A stretch of DNA of 64,000 nucleotides from contig JBOHNL010000014.1 in assembly GCA_050730655.1 (NCBI GenBank), positions 248,001 to 312,000 of the forward strand, written 5' to 3'. Shown piece after piece: positions 8,288 through 16,049 of this stretch (within the stretch, counting starts at the first letter, position 1; each line of letters begins with the position of its first letter). Both the position numbers and the translations under genes were made by a program. Under the pieces are notes generated by a model. It had not been told where the DNA came from and searched no databases. It was given only the letters and a program-made list of their open reading frames with translations. Origin of the DNA: JAFEBO01 sp050730655. GTDB taxonomy: Bacteria; Planctomycetota; Phycisphaerae; Phycisphaerales; UBA1924.

Positions 8288-9523
8288 TCAGTTCTGCGAG
8301 CCCTGCATCACGGAGTACTTCAGCTCCGCTGCTTCGAGAGTCAGCGAGCTCACAACGCTCTCCGCTGCAGCTGCAGCCGCCGCGGCAGCTGCTGCCTGTT
8401 CGCCTTCCAACGGCGGAAGCTCGGTCGGCTTCATGCCCAGGAAGTTGATCTCAAGCTGGCGCTTGATCTTTTCCATCGCCTTGTTCTGGATCTGGCGCAC
8501 GCGTTCCTTCGTGACGCCGATGATCTGCCCGACCTGTTCAAGGGTCATTGGCTTCTCGTCATCGGTCTTGTGTTCAAGACCGAAGCGATGCTCGATCACC
8601 GTGCGTTCCACGTCGGTCAGTTCGGCGCGGTTCTCCATCACAATCCGCTTGACTTCTTCCGCGGCGTCCTTCTCGAACGTGAACCGCTTGGTCTCGAGGA
8701 AGTTGGACTTCTCGAGCTTCGGATCAAAGTCAGTTGGGAATCGCTGGCGGTACTTGCTCAGCTTCATGCCCTGGCGGCTGAACGCTTTCAAGATGGCGCG
8801 GCAGGCGTACGTGCTGAACTTGTAGCCACGACCCGCGTCGAACTTGTCGACGGCGCGGAGCAGAGCCATGTTGCCTTCGCTGACAAGATCAGCAAAGTCA
8901 ACTTCGCTCATGCGCGTGCGCTTGGCCATCGCCAGCACCAGCGCAAGGTTCGTCTCCGCGATCTGCTCGCGGATGCGTTCGCTCTTGCGGTGCCAACGAA
9001 GGATTTCGTCGGCCTGTTCCGGGCTCGGCAGACGCGAAGCACGGGTCCAGACTTCCTGCTGCAGCTTCCACACGCGGTACCGCGCGTAGTTGAACTGATG
9101 GAAGAGCACGCGCTCTTCCGCGCCGGTGAGAATGACCTGCTGCGCGCTCTTGACCGTGCGTGTGCGCGACGTGCTGGACAAATCGTCCATCACGGGGTGA
9201 TACCAGGTGGTATCGGGCTTCTGAATGTCAGGAGCCTCGTCATAGATCTTGCCGAACGCGCCTTCTTCGTAGAAGACGGGGCTATCGATGAAATCCTGCT
9301 CGACCGAGAGGATCGTCGCCAAAAGGCGCTCGTCCTCGGTGCTCAGACGCTTGCGCACCACCGCCTTGCTCGCGGGTTTCGAGAGTGCATCAACCGTCTT
9401 GGCGGCACGTTTGCCGGCCTTGGGTGCTTCGGGCGCCGTTGCGGCGACCGAAACTCCCGCTCGATTGCGTCGCCGGACCTGCTCCAGCGGGCCGACGCTT
9501 CGTTTTTCTCCAAGCTGCTTCAT
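8288..9523 (-). CDS. RNA polymerase sigma factor, sigma-70 family
   Basis: 411 residues. Region 2 is clear: FADLVSEGNMALLRAVDKFD then FSTYACRAILKAFSRQ (about 210-255), giving core binding, -10 recognition and melting. Region 4 (about 320-380) contains MTLEQVGQIIGVTKERVRQIQ, the helix-turn-helix for the -35. A recognisable region 3 is absent; a short KYRQRFPTDFDPKLEKS linker joins regions 2 and 4. The N-terminal 60 residues are basic and low in complexity, and a run of 11 alanines lies near the C-terminus. The ATG at 9523 was chosen because AGGAAGG sits about 6 bases upstream; 27 further in-frame residues have no ribosome binding site. Probably a group 1/2-like factor; which genes it controls is not visible. 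Confidence 0.9.
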   Translation of the reverse strand: MKQLGEKRSVGPLEQVRRRNRAGVSVAATAPEAPKAGKRAAKTVDALSKPASKAVVRKRLSTEDERLLATILSVEQDFIDSPVFYEEGAFGKIYDEAPDIQKPDTTWYHPVMDDLSSTSRTRTVKSAQQVILTGAEERVLFHQFNYARYRVWKLQQEVWTRASRLPSPEQADEILRWHRKSERIREQIAETNLALVLAMAKRTRMSEVDFADLVSEGNMALLRAVDKFDAGRGYKFSTYACRAILKAFSRQGMKLSKYRQRFPTDFDPKLEKSNFLETKRFTFEKDAAEEVKRIVMENRAELTDVERTVIEHRFGLEHKTDDEKPMTLEQVGQIIGVTKERVRQIQNKAMEKIKRQLEINFLGMKPTELPPLEGEQAAAAAAAAAAAESVVSSLTLEAAELKYSVMQGSQN

Positions 9524-10134
9524 GGCAACCTTCCTAACCCACGGACGCCCGTGGGCCGTCCTTGCTTTCAAACTTCCGGGCGTCTGCCCCCGGCCCGCAA
9601 CCATCCCTCCGAAAAAGGAAGGTCACACGACCCTCCGATTCCGCCCCGAACCCCGAGTTTCCCGCGTTTCCGCAGGTTCTCGGAATTACCGAACATTGGT
9701 TACCCTCCTGCGAGGGGCGCCAGTGCCCTGTATACGTTTCCAAAGCCTCGCGAGTTCCTCTTTCGAAGGACCCGAGCCACTCAAAACCGCTCGACACACA
9801 CACCCTGGCGAGCGTTTGCTCGCGAGAGCTTTGCTTCCGTCTTCAGGCCTGATAAAAAACGCCCCGACGCAGCCGCCCCGCCCCAGTTTGACACGAGCCC
9901 GTCCTGCTGGCCGTCCGGCCACAATCAACTGGCGAGATCCTCCGCCAGCCCCCAAAGCGTTGCCGCTCTAGGAACTCCCATTTTACAGGAAACTCGGCCC
10001 GCTGCCAAGCGATACGACACGTTATCCACACGCAAAGTGAAATTAGAACCTTGTTAGGTATAGAATCGCGCGAAGTCGGCCGATCGCGACGCAATCGCGC
10101 GGCCAAACCCTCCGCAATTCTCTGGAGTTTCAAC
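9524..10134. other. Divergent intergenic region between the sigma factor gene and sodA
   Basis: About 610 bases with no supported gene. Both flanking genes read outward, so it should carry both promoters. The right end is more AT-rich than the rest, contains a candidate sodA promoter (10037-10066) and a single perfect DnaA-box-like nonamer TTATCCACA (10022-10030). Nothing else recognised. Confidence 0.5.
10037..10066 (+). promoter_or_regulatory. Candidate promoter of sodA
   Basis: GTGAAA (10037-10042) and TAGAAT (10061-10066) are 18 bases apart, about 70 bases before the sodA start, in the most AT-rich part of the gap. Both hexamers are imperfect, so this is a weak call. Confidence 0.3.
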
Positions 10135-10776
10135 ATGCCGTTCACACTTCCCGCTCTCCCGTATGAGAAGAACGCGCTCGAGCCGCACATTGATGCTGCC
10201 ACGATGGAGATCCATCACGGCAAACATCACAAGGCCTATGTCGACAATGCAAACAAGGCGCTCGAAGGAACCAAGTTCGCCGACATGGACCCGGTCGACG
10301 TCATCAAGTCGCTCGGTGATCTTCCGGAAGACAAGCACGGTCCGGTCCGTAACAACGCCGGTGGACACGTCAACCACTCGATGTTCTGGCAGTTGATGGC
10401 GCCGGCAGGCAAGGGCGGTGGCGGTGATCCGACCGGCCCCGTCGCCGCGGCAATAACCAGCGCGTTTGGATCGTTCGCGACATTTAAAGAAAAATTCCAA
10501 GAGGCCGGCACGAAGCGCTTCGGCTCAGGCTGGGCCTGGCTCTGCGTTGGGTCGGGTGGAAAACTGGAAATCTGCTCGACGCCGAATCAGGACAATCCGC
10601 TCATGGGCAAGGAAATTGCCGGCTGCGGCGGCACACCGATCCTGGGCCTCGATGTCTGGGAACACGCGTATTACCTGAAGTACCAGAACAAGCGCCCGGA
10701 CTACATGGCGGCGTGGTGGAATGTCGTAAATTGGGAGAAGGTCAACGAGAACTTCTCCAAGGCCAGCGGCAAGTAA
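10135..10776 (+). CDS. sodA: Superoxide dismutase, Mn-type
   Basis: Dismutes superoxide to hydrogen peroxide and oxygen. The 213-residue product has the Fe/Mn-SOD ligands in order: His in IHHGKHHKAYVDN (about 27), His in GGHVNHSMFW (about 82), and Asp/His in LGLDVWEHAYYLKYQNKRP (about 173-190). The GGHVNHSMFW block and STPNQDNPLMG segment, with the Gln characteristic of manganese enzymes, favour Mn over Fe; metal use cannot be proven from sequence. No signal peptide, so cytoplasmic. The ATG at 10135 has CTGGAG upstream and gives the normal MPFTLPALPY start. A 13-bp hairpin without a T-run follows at 10808-10836. Confidence 0.96.
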   Translation: MPFTLPALPYEKNALEPHIDAATMEIHHGKHHKAYVDNANKALEGTKFADMDPVDVIKSLGDLPEDKHGPVRNNAGGHVNHSMFWQLMAPAGKGGGGDPTGPVAAAITSAFGSFATFKEKFQEAGTKRFGSGWAWLCVGSGGKLEICSTPNQDNPLMGKEIAGCGGTPILGLDVWEHAYYLKYQNKRPDYMAAWWNVVNWEKVNENFSKASGK

Positions 10777-10807
10777 CGAGGCGGCTACCGAGTACGATCA
10801 TTTCGAG

Positions 10808-10836
10808 CGCGGCCGGGCGATCGTCGCCCGGCCGCG
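10808..10836 (+). repeat. Perfect 13-bp inverted repeat between sodA and the esterase gene
   Basis: Arms 10808-10820 and 10824-10836 pair perfectly around a TCG loop. It is GC-only apart from one pair and has no T-run, so it is not a standard intrinsic terminator. It ends 7 bases before the esterase ATG and could mask that start in the mRNA or act as a processing barrier after sodA. Confidence 0.6.
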
Positions 10837-10843
10837 AATCCTC

Positions 10844-12307
10844 ATGAAGCGATTTCTCCTCACGGTCTTCCTCATGACACCAATCCTCGCCGTCGCGTCG
10901 GTCATGTACATCTTCGCTCTGGGTGTGAACAACCCGGATAAGCAGGTCGCCCGTGTGCCGCATGTCGGTGCTGGAGCCGGCGCGACCGGCGGCGCGAATG
11001 CCATAGGCGAGTTGTTCGCGGGTCACGCCGCGACGGGCGAGACGCGAGAGGCGGCTGCCGCGGCAAAGGCGAATGAAGTTGCTGCGCCGCAGATGGTGAA
11101 GCCCGAGAGTCTGCCTCAGGGATTCATCATCGTGGTGGATGACCCTGCGAAACTCGCGAGCCTTTCCAGCCCGATCTTTATCGCTGGTTCGTTCAATGGC
11201 TGGAGCGCGGGCGACACGAAGTTCAAGCTCACCCCGCAGAGCGACATGCGTTGGCGCATCGAGTTTCCGCAGTGGAAGGGCGGGAGCGAATTCAACTTCA
11301 AGTTCACGCGGGGCAGTTGGGAACTCGAAGAGCTGAAGGACGACTTGACGCCCCCGACAAATCGCGCGCTGCCTCTGATAGATCCGAGCAAACTCGCGCC
11401 CGCCGAAAAGCCGGTACTCGAATTCTCTGTCGCCAAATGGGCGGATCAGAAGCCTGATTACAAGAAGCCGTCCGACGCGAACGACATGTATTCGCCCAAG
11501 CAGATCACGGGCGACTACCGGCGCGTGCAGGTTGCGGGTGCGCCGTTCGGACCCGGTATCGCGCAGCGCGAGTTGGTTGTCTGGCTTCCACCGGGTTACG
11601 AGGCCGGCGTAAAGGCGGGCAAGAAGTTCCCGGTGCTCTACATGTTCGATGGCCAGAATCTTTTTCAGAAACACCCCGGTGTACCGGACGAATGGCGCGT
11701 CGACGAGACCGCGACCGAGTTGATCAAGGCGGGCAAGATCGAGCCGCTGGTGATCGTCGGGATCCCGAATGCCGGCGGAGCGCGGATCCGCGAATACATG
11801 CCGACAAAGGCGCTGGCCAACGTCGAGCCCGGCGCGAACGAGTACATCGCGTGGCTCGCGAATGAAGTGGTTCCCAAGGTGCAGCACACATTCGCCGTGG
11901 AGACCAATCCGTCGCGAGTCGGCATCGGGGGCAGTTCGCTCGGGGCCGTGATTGCGCTCGAGGCGATCAATCAGCATCCCGAACTCTTCAGTCTCGCGCT
12001 GCTGGAAAGCCCGGCGCTGCGTGCCGGCAACCCCGAAGCGTGGGAAAGCTGGCTCGGGCAGATCAAGAACTGGCCCAAGCGAGCGTTCGTCGGCGTTGGC
12101 ACTCGTGAACTCGCGAATCAAGAAGACGGTTCGCCGGAGAACAAGGCGTACGTTGAGAGCGCGACCGGCCTGCAGAAGCGGATTCTGGCGGCATCGGGAG
12201 CGCAAGGCAGCGAGTTGAAGGTCGATGCCGGCGCGGTGCACAATGAAGGTGCGTGGGCGAAGCGGCTGCCGCAGGCGCTTATTTATCTCTTCCCGGTGCA
12301 GAAGTAA
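10844..12307 (+). CDS. Exported or membrane-anchored esterase with N-terminal CBM48-like domain
   Basis: 487 residues. An N-terminal hydrophobic segment (about 4-26) is a signal anchor. Residues about 100-165 resemble a glycogen-binding-like (CBM48/AMPK-type) fold: IFIAGSFNGWSAGD and MRWRIEF...FNFKFTRGSWELEE. Residues about 220-485 are an alpha/beta hydrolase of the putative esterase family (Fes/IroE/esterase D): RELVVWLPPGYE, FPVLYMFDGQNLF, VGIPNAGG-x-R-x-EYMP, and the nucleophile elbow GIGGSSLGAVIAL near residue 364. A His after DAGAVHNEGAW could complete the triad. The substrate is unknown; related enzymes act on siderophores, feruloyl esters or acylated sugars. No Shine-Dalgarno is visible and a hairpin lies just upstream. 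Confidence 0.75.
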   Translation: MKRFLLTVFLMTPILAVASVMYIFALGVNNPDKQVARVPHVGAGAGATGGANAIGELFAGHAATGETREAAAAAKANEVAAPQMVKPESLPQGFIIVVDDPAKLASLSSPIFIAGSFNGWSAGDTKFKLTPQSDMRWRIEFPQWKGGSEFNFKFTRGSWELEELKDDLTPPTNRALPLIDPSKLAPAEKPVLEFSVAKWADQKPDYKKPSDANDMYSPKQITGDYRRVQVAGAPFGPGIAQRELVVWLPPGYEAGVKAGKKFPVLYMFDGQNLFQKHPGVPDEWRVDETATELIKAGKIEPLVIVGIPNAGGARIREYMPTKALANVEPGANEYIAWLANEVVPKVQHTFAVETNPSRVGIGGSSLGAVIALEAINQHPELFSLALLESPALRAGNPEAWESWLGQIKNWPKRAFVGVGTRELANQEDGSPENKAYVESATGLQKRILAASGAQGSELKVDAGAVHNEGAWAKRLPQALIYLFPVQK

Positions 12308-12802
12308 TTGCAGGTGAACTGGCGAAGGCCGATGCGATGGCCCGGCTTGCCCCGCATGCGCGGCGTTGCAGAATTCGATGAGTTGAGTGCTCACGACCGC
12401 GCGGAGGTTGTGTACGCGATTCGCCGGCGCAATATCCGGCTTGCGCTTGCGGTCGTTCCTGTGCTTGCCGCCGGATTCGTCCTGGTACTCTGCGTGATCT
12501 TGACAACGCTTGCGTTCGCTCAGGGTATTGAGATTTGGAAAGAGCAGCTCAGGCCATTACAAGGGGGCTGGATCGAATCCCTTCTTGCGGTTGTTTTCGG
12601 GTTGTCGTCAGCGGCCTGCATCGGATATCCACCTTTTTTAGCAGGGGCATGGGCCGACCACCTCCTGACAAAGTCGGCGCTGCAAAAAGTCGTGCGCAAT
12701 CGCGGGTGTTTGTTCTGCGGCTACTCGCTCTTGGGAATCGAACGCGCTGCCGACGGTGTGAGATGTCCCGAGTGCGGCAAGATTTCGAAATACCGCGCAT
12801 AA
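12308..12802 (+). CDS. Small membrane protein with C-terminal zinc ribbon, function unknown
   Basis: Up to 164 residues. Two hydrophobic segments (about 46-72 and 92-112) are followed by a C-terminal pair of CxxC motifs: CLFCGYSLLG and RCPECGK, a zinc-ribbon layout. The frame begins at a TTG directly after the esterase stop; an ATG at 12332 is an equally good start, so the first 8 residues are uncertain. The adjacency suggests co-transcription with the esterase. The same ribbon style (CxxCxYxL...RCPEC) recurs in the genes at 57902 and 58618. No function is known to me. Confidence 0.6.
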   Translation: MQVNWRRPMRWPGLPRMRGVAEFDELSAHDRAEVVYAIRRRNIRLALAVVPVLAAGFVLVLCVILTTLAFAQGIEIWKEQLRPLQGGWIESLLAVVFGLSSAACIGYPPFLAGAWADHLLTKSALQKVVRNRGCLFCGYSLLGIERAADGVRCPECGKISKYRA

Positions 12803-12845
12803 CGCCTCGAATTGCGAGCGCTGCAGTAAGTTCCGGGATTCAAAA

Positions 12846-14183
12846 TCAGGCCTTGAGCACAACAACCGGCTTGTAAGTCTCGCCCAGGACCTTCTTGCTG
12901 TCGGCCTTGAGCCACTGCTCAAGCACGCCCGCGTACACGCTTCGGAAATCGATCAGGTACTTGAGATCACCCTGATCGAGATCGCTGAGTGATGGATGGG
13001 CACCGATGACGCCGGGGCGGACCATGGGGCCGAAGAGGAACATCGGGGCAGCAGTGCCGTGATCGGTGCCGCCACTGGCGTTTTGCGCAACGCGCCGGCC
13101 GAATTCGCTGAAGCTCATGGTGAGCACGCGCTGGTCGTTGCCCTGCGCTTTGAGATCCGCGTAGAAAGCCTTGATCGAATCGGCAAAGTTGGCGAGCAGG
13201 TTGCCGTGACGGCCCTGAGCGCCGCCCTGTCCGCTGTGCGTGTCGAAGCCGCCGAGCGTGACGTAATAGACGCGGGTCTTGAGTTCGGCGCGGATCATCG
13301 CGCCAACCATCTGGAGCTGGCGACCGAGTTCGTTACCCGGGTAATTCACGAGGCTCTTCTGCGCGACAGCCTTGCGGATTTTGTCGCTGCTGATCTGCGC
13401 ATCGAGCGCGGTGCGCATCAGGAAATCGGCGTTGGTGTCGCCACCACTTTCTGACGCCCCGCGGCGATTCAGTTCGTGATACGGCTCGCGCAGCGCCTCG
13501 TGAATGTGTTCACCCGACCAGCGGAAAAGATCGGCAGATTCAAAGCTCACCGGCTTTGTCGCGCGGCCCTGCAGCGCGAGCGGAGCGGTGCGACCGATAG
13601 CGATTGGAGGTTCAACCGCGACGGCAGGAGTGGAGGGTTTCTTGCTGCCATCTGGCTTGCCGCTTTCGCCTTTTCCGTAGCCGCAGCATTCGTTGTCGAC
13701 GTAGCGGCCGAGCCAGCCGTCGCCGGTGGCGTCGCGCTCGCCGGTCTGCCAGATGTCCATGCTCTTAAAGTGCGAGCGATCGGGGTTCGGATATCCGACG
13801 CCCTGCACGATCGCGGCGAGGCCGTTGTCGTAGAGATCCTTCATCGCGGTCATGCGCGCGTGCAGGCCGATGCCATCCGCTTCGGCAAGCTTCAACGCCT
13901 CGTTGGGCTTCACACCGATACCGGCGCGGGCTTTGTAATACGCGTCCATCCCGTACGGAATGACGGTGTTCAGGCCGTCGTTGCCGCCGCCGAGTTGAAC
14001 GACGACGAGAATGCGATCCTCGTTCACCCCCGGTGTGCTCGAAAGTCCCTCGCCGAGCATTCCCGCCATCGCATCGGCCGATGAGCCAAGAAACGCCGGG
14101 ATCGTCCACGCGGTCGATGCAAGAGTGAGACCGCCGTAGAGGAACTTGCGGCGGGTGAAGGCTTGGGCGTTGTGAAGGTCCAC
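12846..14183 (-). CDS. DUF1501 family secreted protein
   Basis: 445 residues. The N-terminus carries a twin-arginine-like signal, TRRKFLYGGLTLASTAWTIP (about 9-28). The body has DUF1501 features: LVVVQLGGGNDGLNTVIPYG, GLHARMTAMKDLY, VGYPNPDRSHFKSMDIWQTG, the VTLGGFDTHSGQ block and MSFSEFGRRVAQNASGGTDHGTAAPMF. The fold belongs to the alkaline phosphatase/sulfatase-like superfamily; the activity is not established. The GTG at 14183 was chosen because GGAG lies 8 bases upstream and it starts just before the signal. It is downstream of a DUF1800 gene, the usual pairing in Planctomycetota. Its leader overlaps the repeat at 14193-14283. Confidence 0.9.
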   Translation of the reverse strand: MDLHNAQAFTRRKFLYGGLTLASTAWTIPAFLGSSADAMAGMLGEGLSSTPGVNEDRILVVVQLGGGNDGLNTVIPYGMDAYYKARAGIGVKPNEALKLAEADGIGLHARMTAMKDLYDNGLAAIVQGVGYPNPDRSHFKSMDIWQTGERDATGDGWLGRYVDNECCGYGKGESGKPDGSKKPSTPAVAVEPPIAIGRTAPLALQGRATKPVSFESADLFRWSGEHIHEALREPYHELNRRGASESGGDTNADFLMRTALDAQISSDKIRKAVAQKSLVNYPGNELGRQLQMVGAMIRAELKTRVYYVTLGGFDTHSGQGGAQGRHGNLLANFADSIKAFYADLKAQGNDQRVLTMSFSEFGRRVAQNASGGTDHGTAAPMFLFGPMVRPGVIGAHPSLSDLDQGDLKYLIDFRSVYAGVLEQWLKADSKKVLGETYKPVVVLKA

Positions 14184-14192
14184 GGAAAATCT

Positions 14193-14283
14193 CCAAAGGG
14201 CCAAATGGCCAAAGAGCCAAATCAGAAAAGTCCCGACCGGCCGTTTCCATTTGGCCCTTTGGCCATTTGGAACTTTGGCCCTT
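14193..14283. repeat. Inverted copies of the AAAGGGCCAAAT repeat in the DUF1501 leader
   Basis: Two 22-base arms, 14201-14222 and 14249-14270, are reverse complements with one mismatch. Each contains CCAAATGGCCAAAG, and the 12-mer AAAGGGCCAAAT appears at 14196-14207 and, inverted, at 14249-14260. A further GGCC/AAAG-type unit follows to 14283. The block lies between the DUF1800 stop and the DUF1501 start, and its left end supplies the purine-rich ribosome binding site. Related units are at 47741-47821 and 50710-50741. Confidence 0.85.
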
Positions 14284-15912
14284 TCAACACAGCTGATACT
14301 CCGGCATCGCGGTGATGAGGAGCAAATATCCGATCACGAGTTCGCGGGTCACGCCGCCGCCGGCTTTGGCCGCGAGCGAGGCGAGCGCTTCCTTTGATTG
14401 CTGGGGCGTTGTGCCGATGGTCAGTCGGAGCAGATAGTCGGCGACTGCCGCCGGGTCCTTTTCGCTGCCCGGACTAGCCTTTGCCATCTCGGCAAGCAGG
14501 GGCATCGGGTCGAACTTCATCTCGTCGGCGTTGGCGTCGTAGCCACGGGGCTTCTTGCCGGTGAGCAGGAACGCCATGATGTTCTGGCGCACGAAGAGCG
14601 TGCTGGTGTTGATCCACGAGCGGCCTCCATCCCAGCCCTTGACGCTCGGCGGAAAGAGCAGATTCTGGCCCATGAGATCGAGTGCGTCGTTCAAGATGGA
14701 GAGATCGCGCACGGGCGTGTCGAGCGAGCGAACAGCGCCGACGACAAGCTGAGTCGGGCCCTTGATCTGCTCGTTCATGATCTTGTCGTCGTAGAAATGC
14801 TGGCTGAGGAAGAGCCGGCGCAGCACGGGCTTGAGTTCATACTTCGACGAAGTGAACGTGGACGAGAGATCGCGCAGTGCCGCCTGCTGCGGACCGGGAA
14901 GGTCGTCGTAGCCCGCGCGCTCCAGTGGCGGCAATTCGGCACAGAAGTTGTGATAGATCTTCCGCGTGATCAAACGCGAAACACCCTGCTGCTCGAGAAT
15001 GATCTTGACGAATGCATCACCATCGAACGCGCCCGTGCGACCGAGAATTGTCTTCGATCCGCCGTCGTGGTTGTTCTTTTCGAAGACGAAGTCGTCGTCC
15101 TTGAATGTGTAGCCGGTGAGCGACCGCGCGCCCTCTTTGATGTCGGTCTCGGTGTAGCCGCCGATGCCGAGGCTGAACAGCTCCATGATCTCGCGCGCAA
15201 GATTCTCGTTCGCCTTGCCCTTGCGGCTGGTGTCGTTGTTCAGATACTTCAGCATCGCCGGATCGCGGATGATGCCGTAGAGCAGATCGCCGAAGTTTCC
15301 GAGCGCGTGCTTGCGGAACATTTCGTTCTGCAAGTACATGTGAAAGCTGTTCTCGATCGTGCGATAGCTTGTCGCGAAGTGGCCGTGCCAGAAGAGCACC
15401 ATGCGCTCTTCAAGCGGGCGGGCCGTCTCGATCATCCGTTTGAGCCACCAGCGCTGCACCTCGCTGATCTGCTGGCGATCCTGGCCTTGGCGGCGCTGCT
15501 GCTCGACGCGGAATTTCGCGAGCGCATCCTCATCCTGCCTCTGGCGCGCTTGCTGATATGCCTTGCGCTCTTCGGCCGTCTGCTCGCGCATGATATTCTT
15601 GTCGAACAAGTCCGCGCGGGGTTTATCTTCCGGCGCATTTGCCGGATCGATCACATACTCAACGGCCTTCTGCGGGCCCCAGCTTGCCAGCGTCTGAATC
15701 TGGATCGGCGTGCCACCAAACCCGGCGCGCCAAAGAAGATGTCGCGCCTGTTCGTACCCAAAATTCTTGGCGACGATCGGCGCCATCGAGCCCGACATCG
15801 TCCGTTCGGGCTTTTTCACAGCCGGGCGAGCGGCCGGAGACGGCGTGTTCGACGACGAGGCGCTCACCGGCGCAGCGGGCGTCGAAACGGTTGGATTGGG
15901 CGAATCAGCCAT
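14284..15912 (-). CDS. DUF1800 family protein
   Basis: 542 residues. After a Ser/Pro/Ala-rich N-terminus of about 45 residues comes the DUF1800 body: QARHLLWRAGFGGTP, RPLEERMVLFWHGHFATS, MYLQNEMFRKHALGNFGDLLYGI, MLKYLNND-x-SRKGKANENLAREIMELFSLG, YTETDIKEGARSLTGYTF, and FPPSVKGWDGGRSWIN. These match the family in order and spacing. Its function is unknown; the gene is nearly always next to DUF1501 in Planctomycetota, suggesting a shared secreted or surface role. The ATG at 15912 has GAGGGA at proper distance. No classical signal peptide is visible, unlike its DUF1501 partner. Confidence 0.9.
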   Translation of the reverse strand: MADSPNPTVSTPAAPVSASSSNTPSPAARPAVKKPERTMSGSMAPIVAKNFGYEQARHLLWRAGFGGTPIQIQTLASWGPQKAVEYVIDPANAPEDKPRADLFDKNIMREQTAEERKAYQQARQRQDEDALAKFRVEQQRRQGQDRQQISEVQRWWLKRMIETARPLEERMVLFWHGHFATSYRTIENSFHMYLQNEMFRKHALGNFGDLLYGIIRDPAMLKYLNNDTSRKGKANENLAREIMELFSLGIGGYTETDIKEGARSLTGYTFKDDDFVFEKNNHDGGSKTILGRTGAFDGDAFVKIILEQQGVSRLITRKIYHNFCAELPPLERAGYDDLPGPQQAALRDLSSTFTSSKYELKPVLRRLFLSQHFYDDKIMNEQIKGPTQLVVGAVRSLDTPVRDLSILNDALDLMGQNLLFPPSVKGWDGGRSWINTSTLFVRQNIMAFLLTGKKPRGYDANADEMKFDPMPLLAEMAKASPGSEKDPAAVADYLLRLTIGTTPQQSKEALASLAAKAGGGVTRELVIGYLLLITAMPEYQLC

Positions 15913-16049
15913 GGAGCGTCCCTCGGGCCTCACCAGACTAACGCATCGGTCCAGCGGGGATTGCGGGATTTGGTAATCGGAGACAGATGAGCCGGTATGG
16001 GCTCATAACTCCCTTCGATTCGCGTCAACTCGCTCCGAAGTTCGGGCAT

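Noticed and set aside
10022..10030. Perfect DnaA-box nonamer TTATCCACA as a replication origin
   Set aside because: A single copy is expected by chance about once in two windows this size; no dnaA, dnaN or box cluster is present.
10742..12394. Minus-strand open frame of 550 codons
   Set aside because: Antisense to the esterase; Arg/Leu-rich shadow.
14398..15990. Plus-strand open frame of 530 codons
   Set aside because: Antisense to DUF1800; no signature, and the DUF1800 protein is clear.
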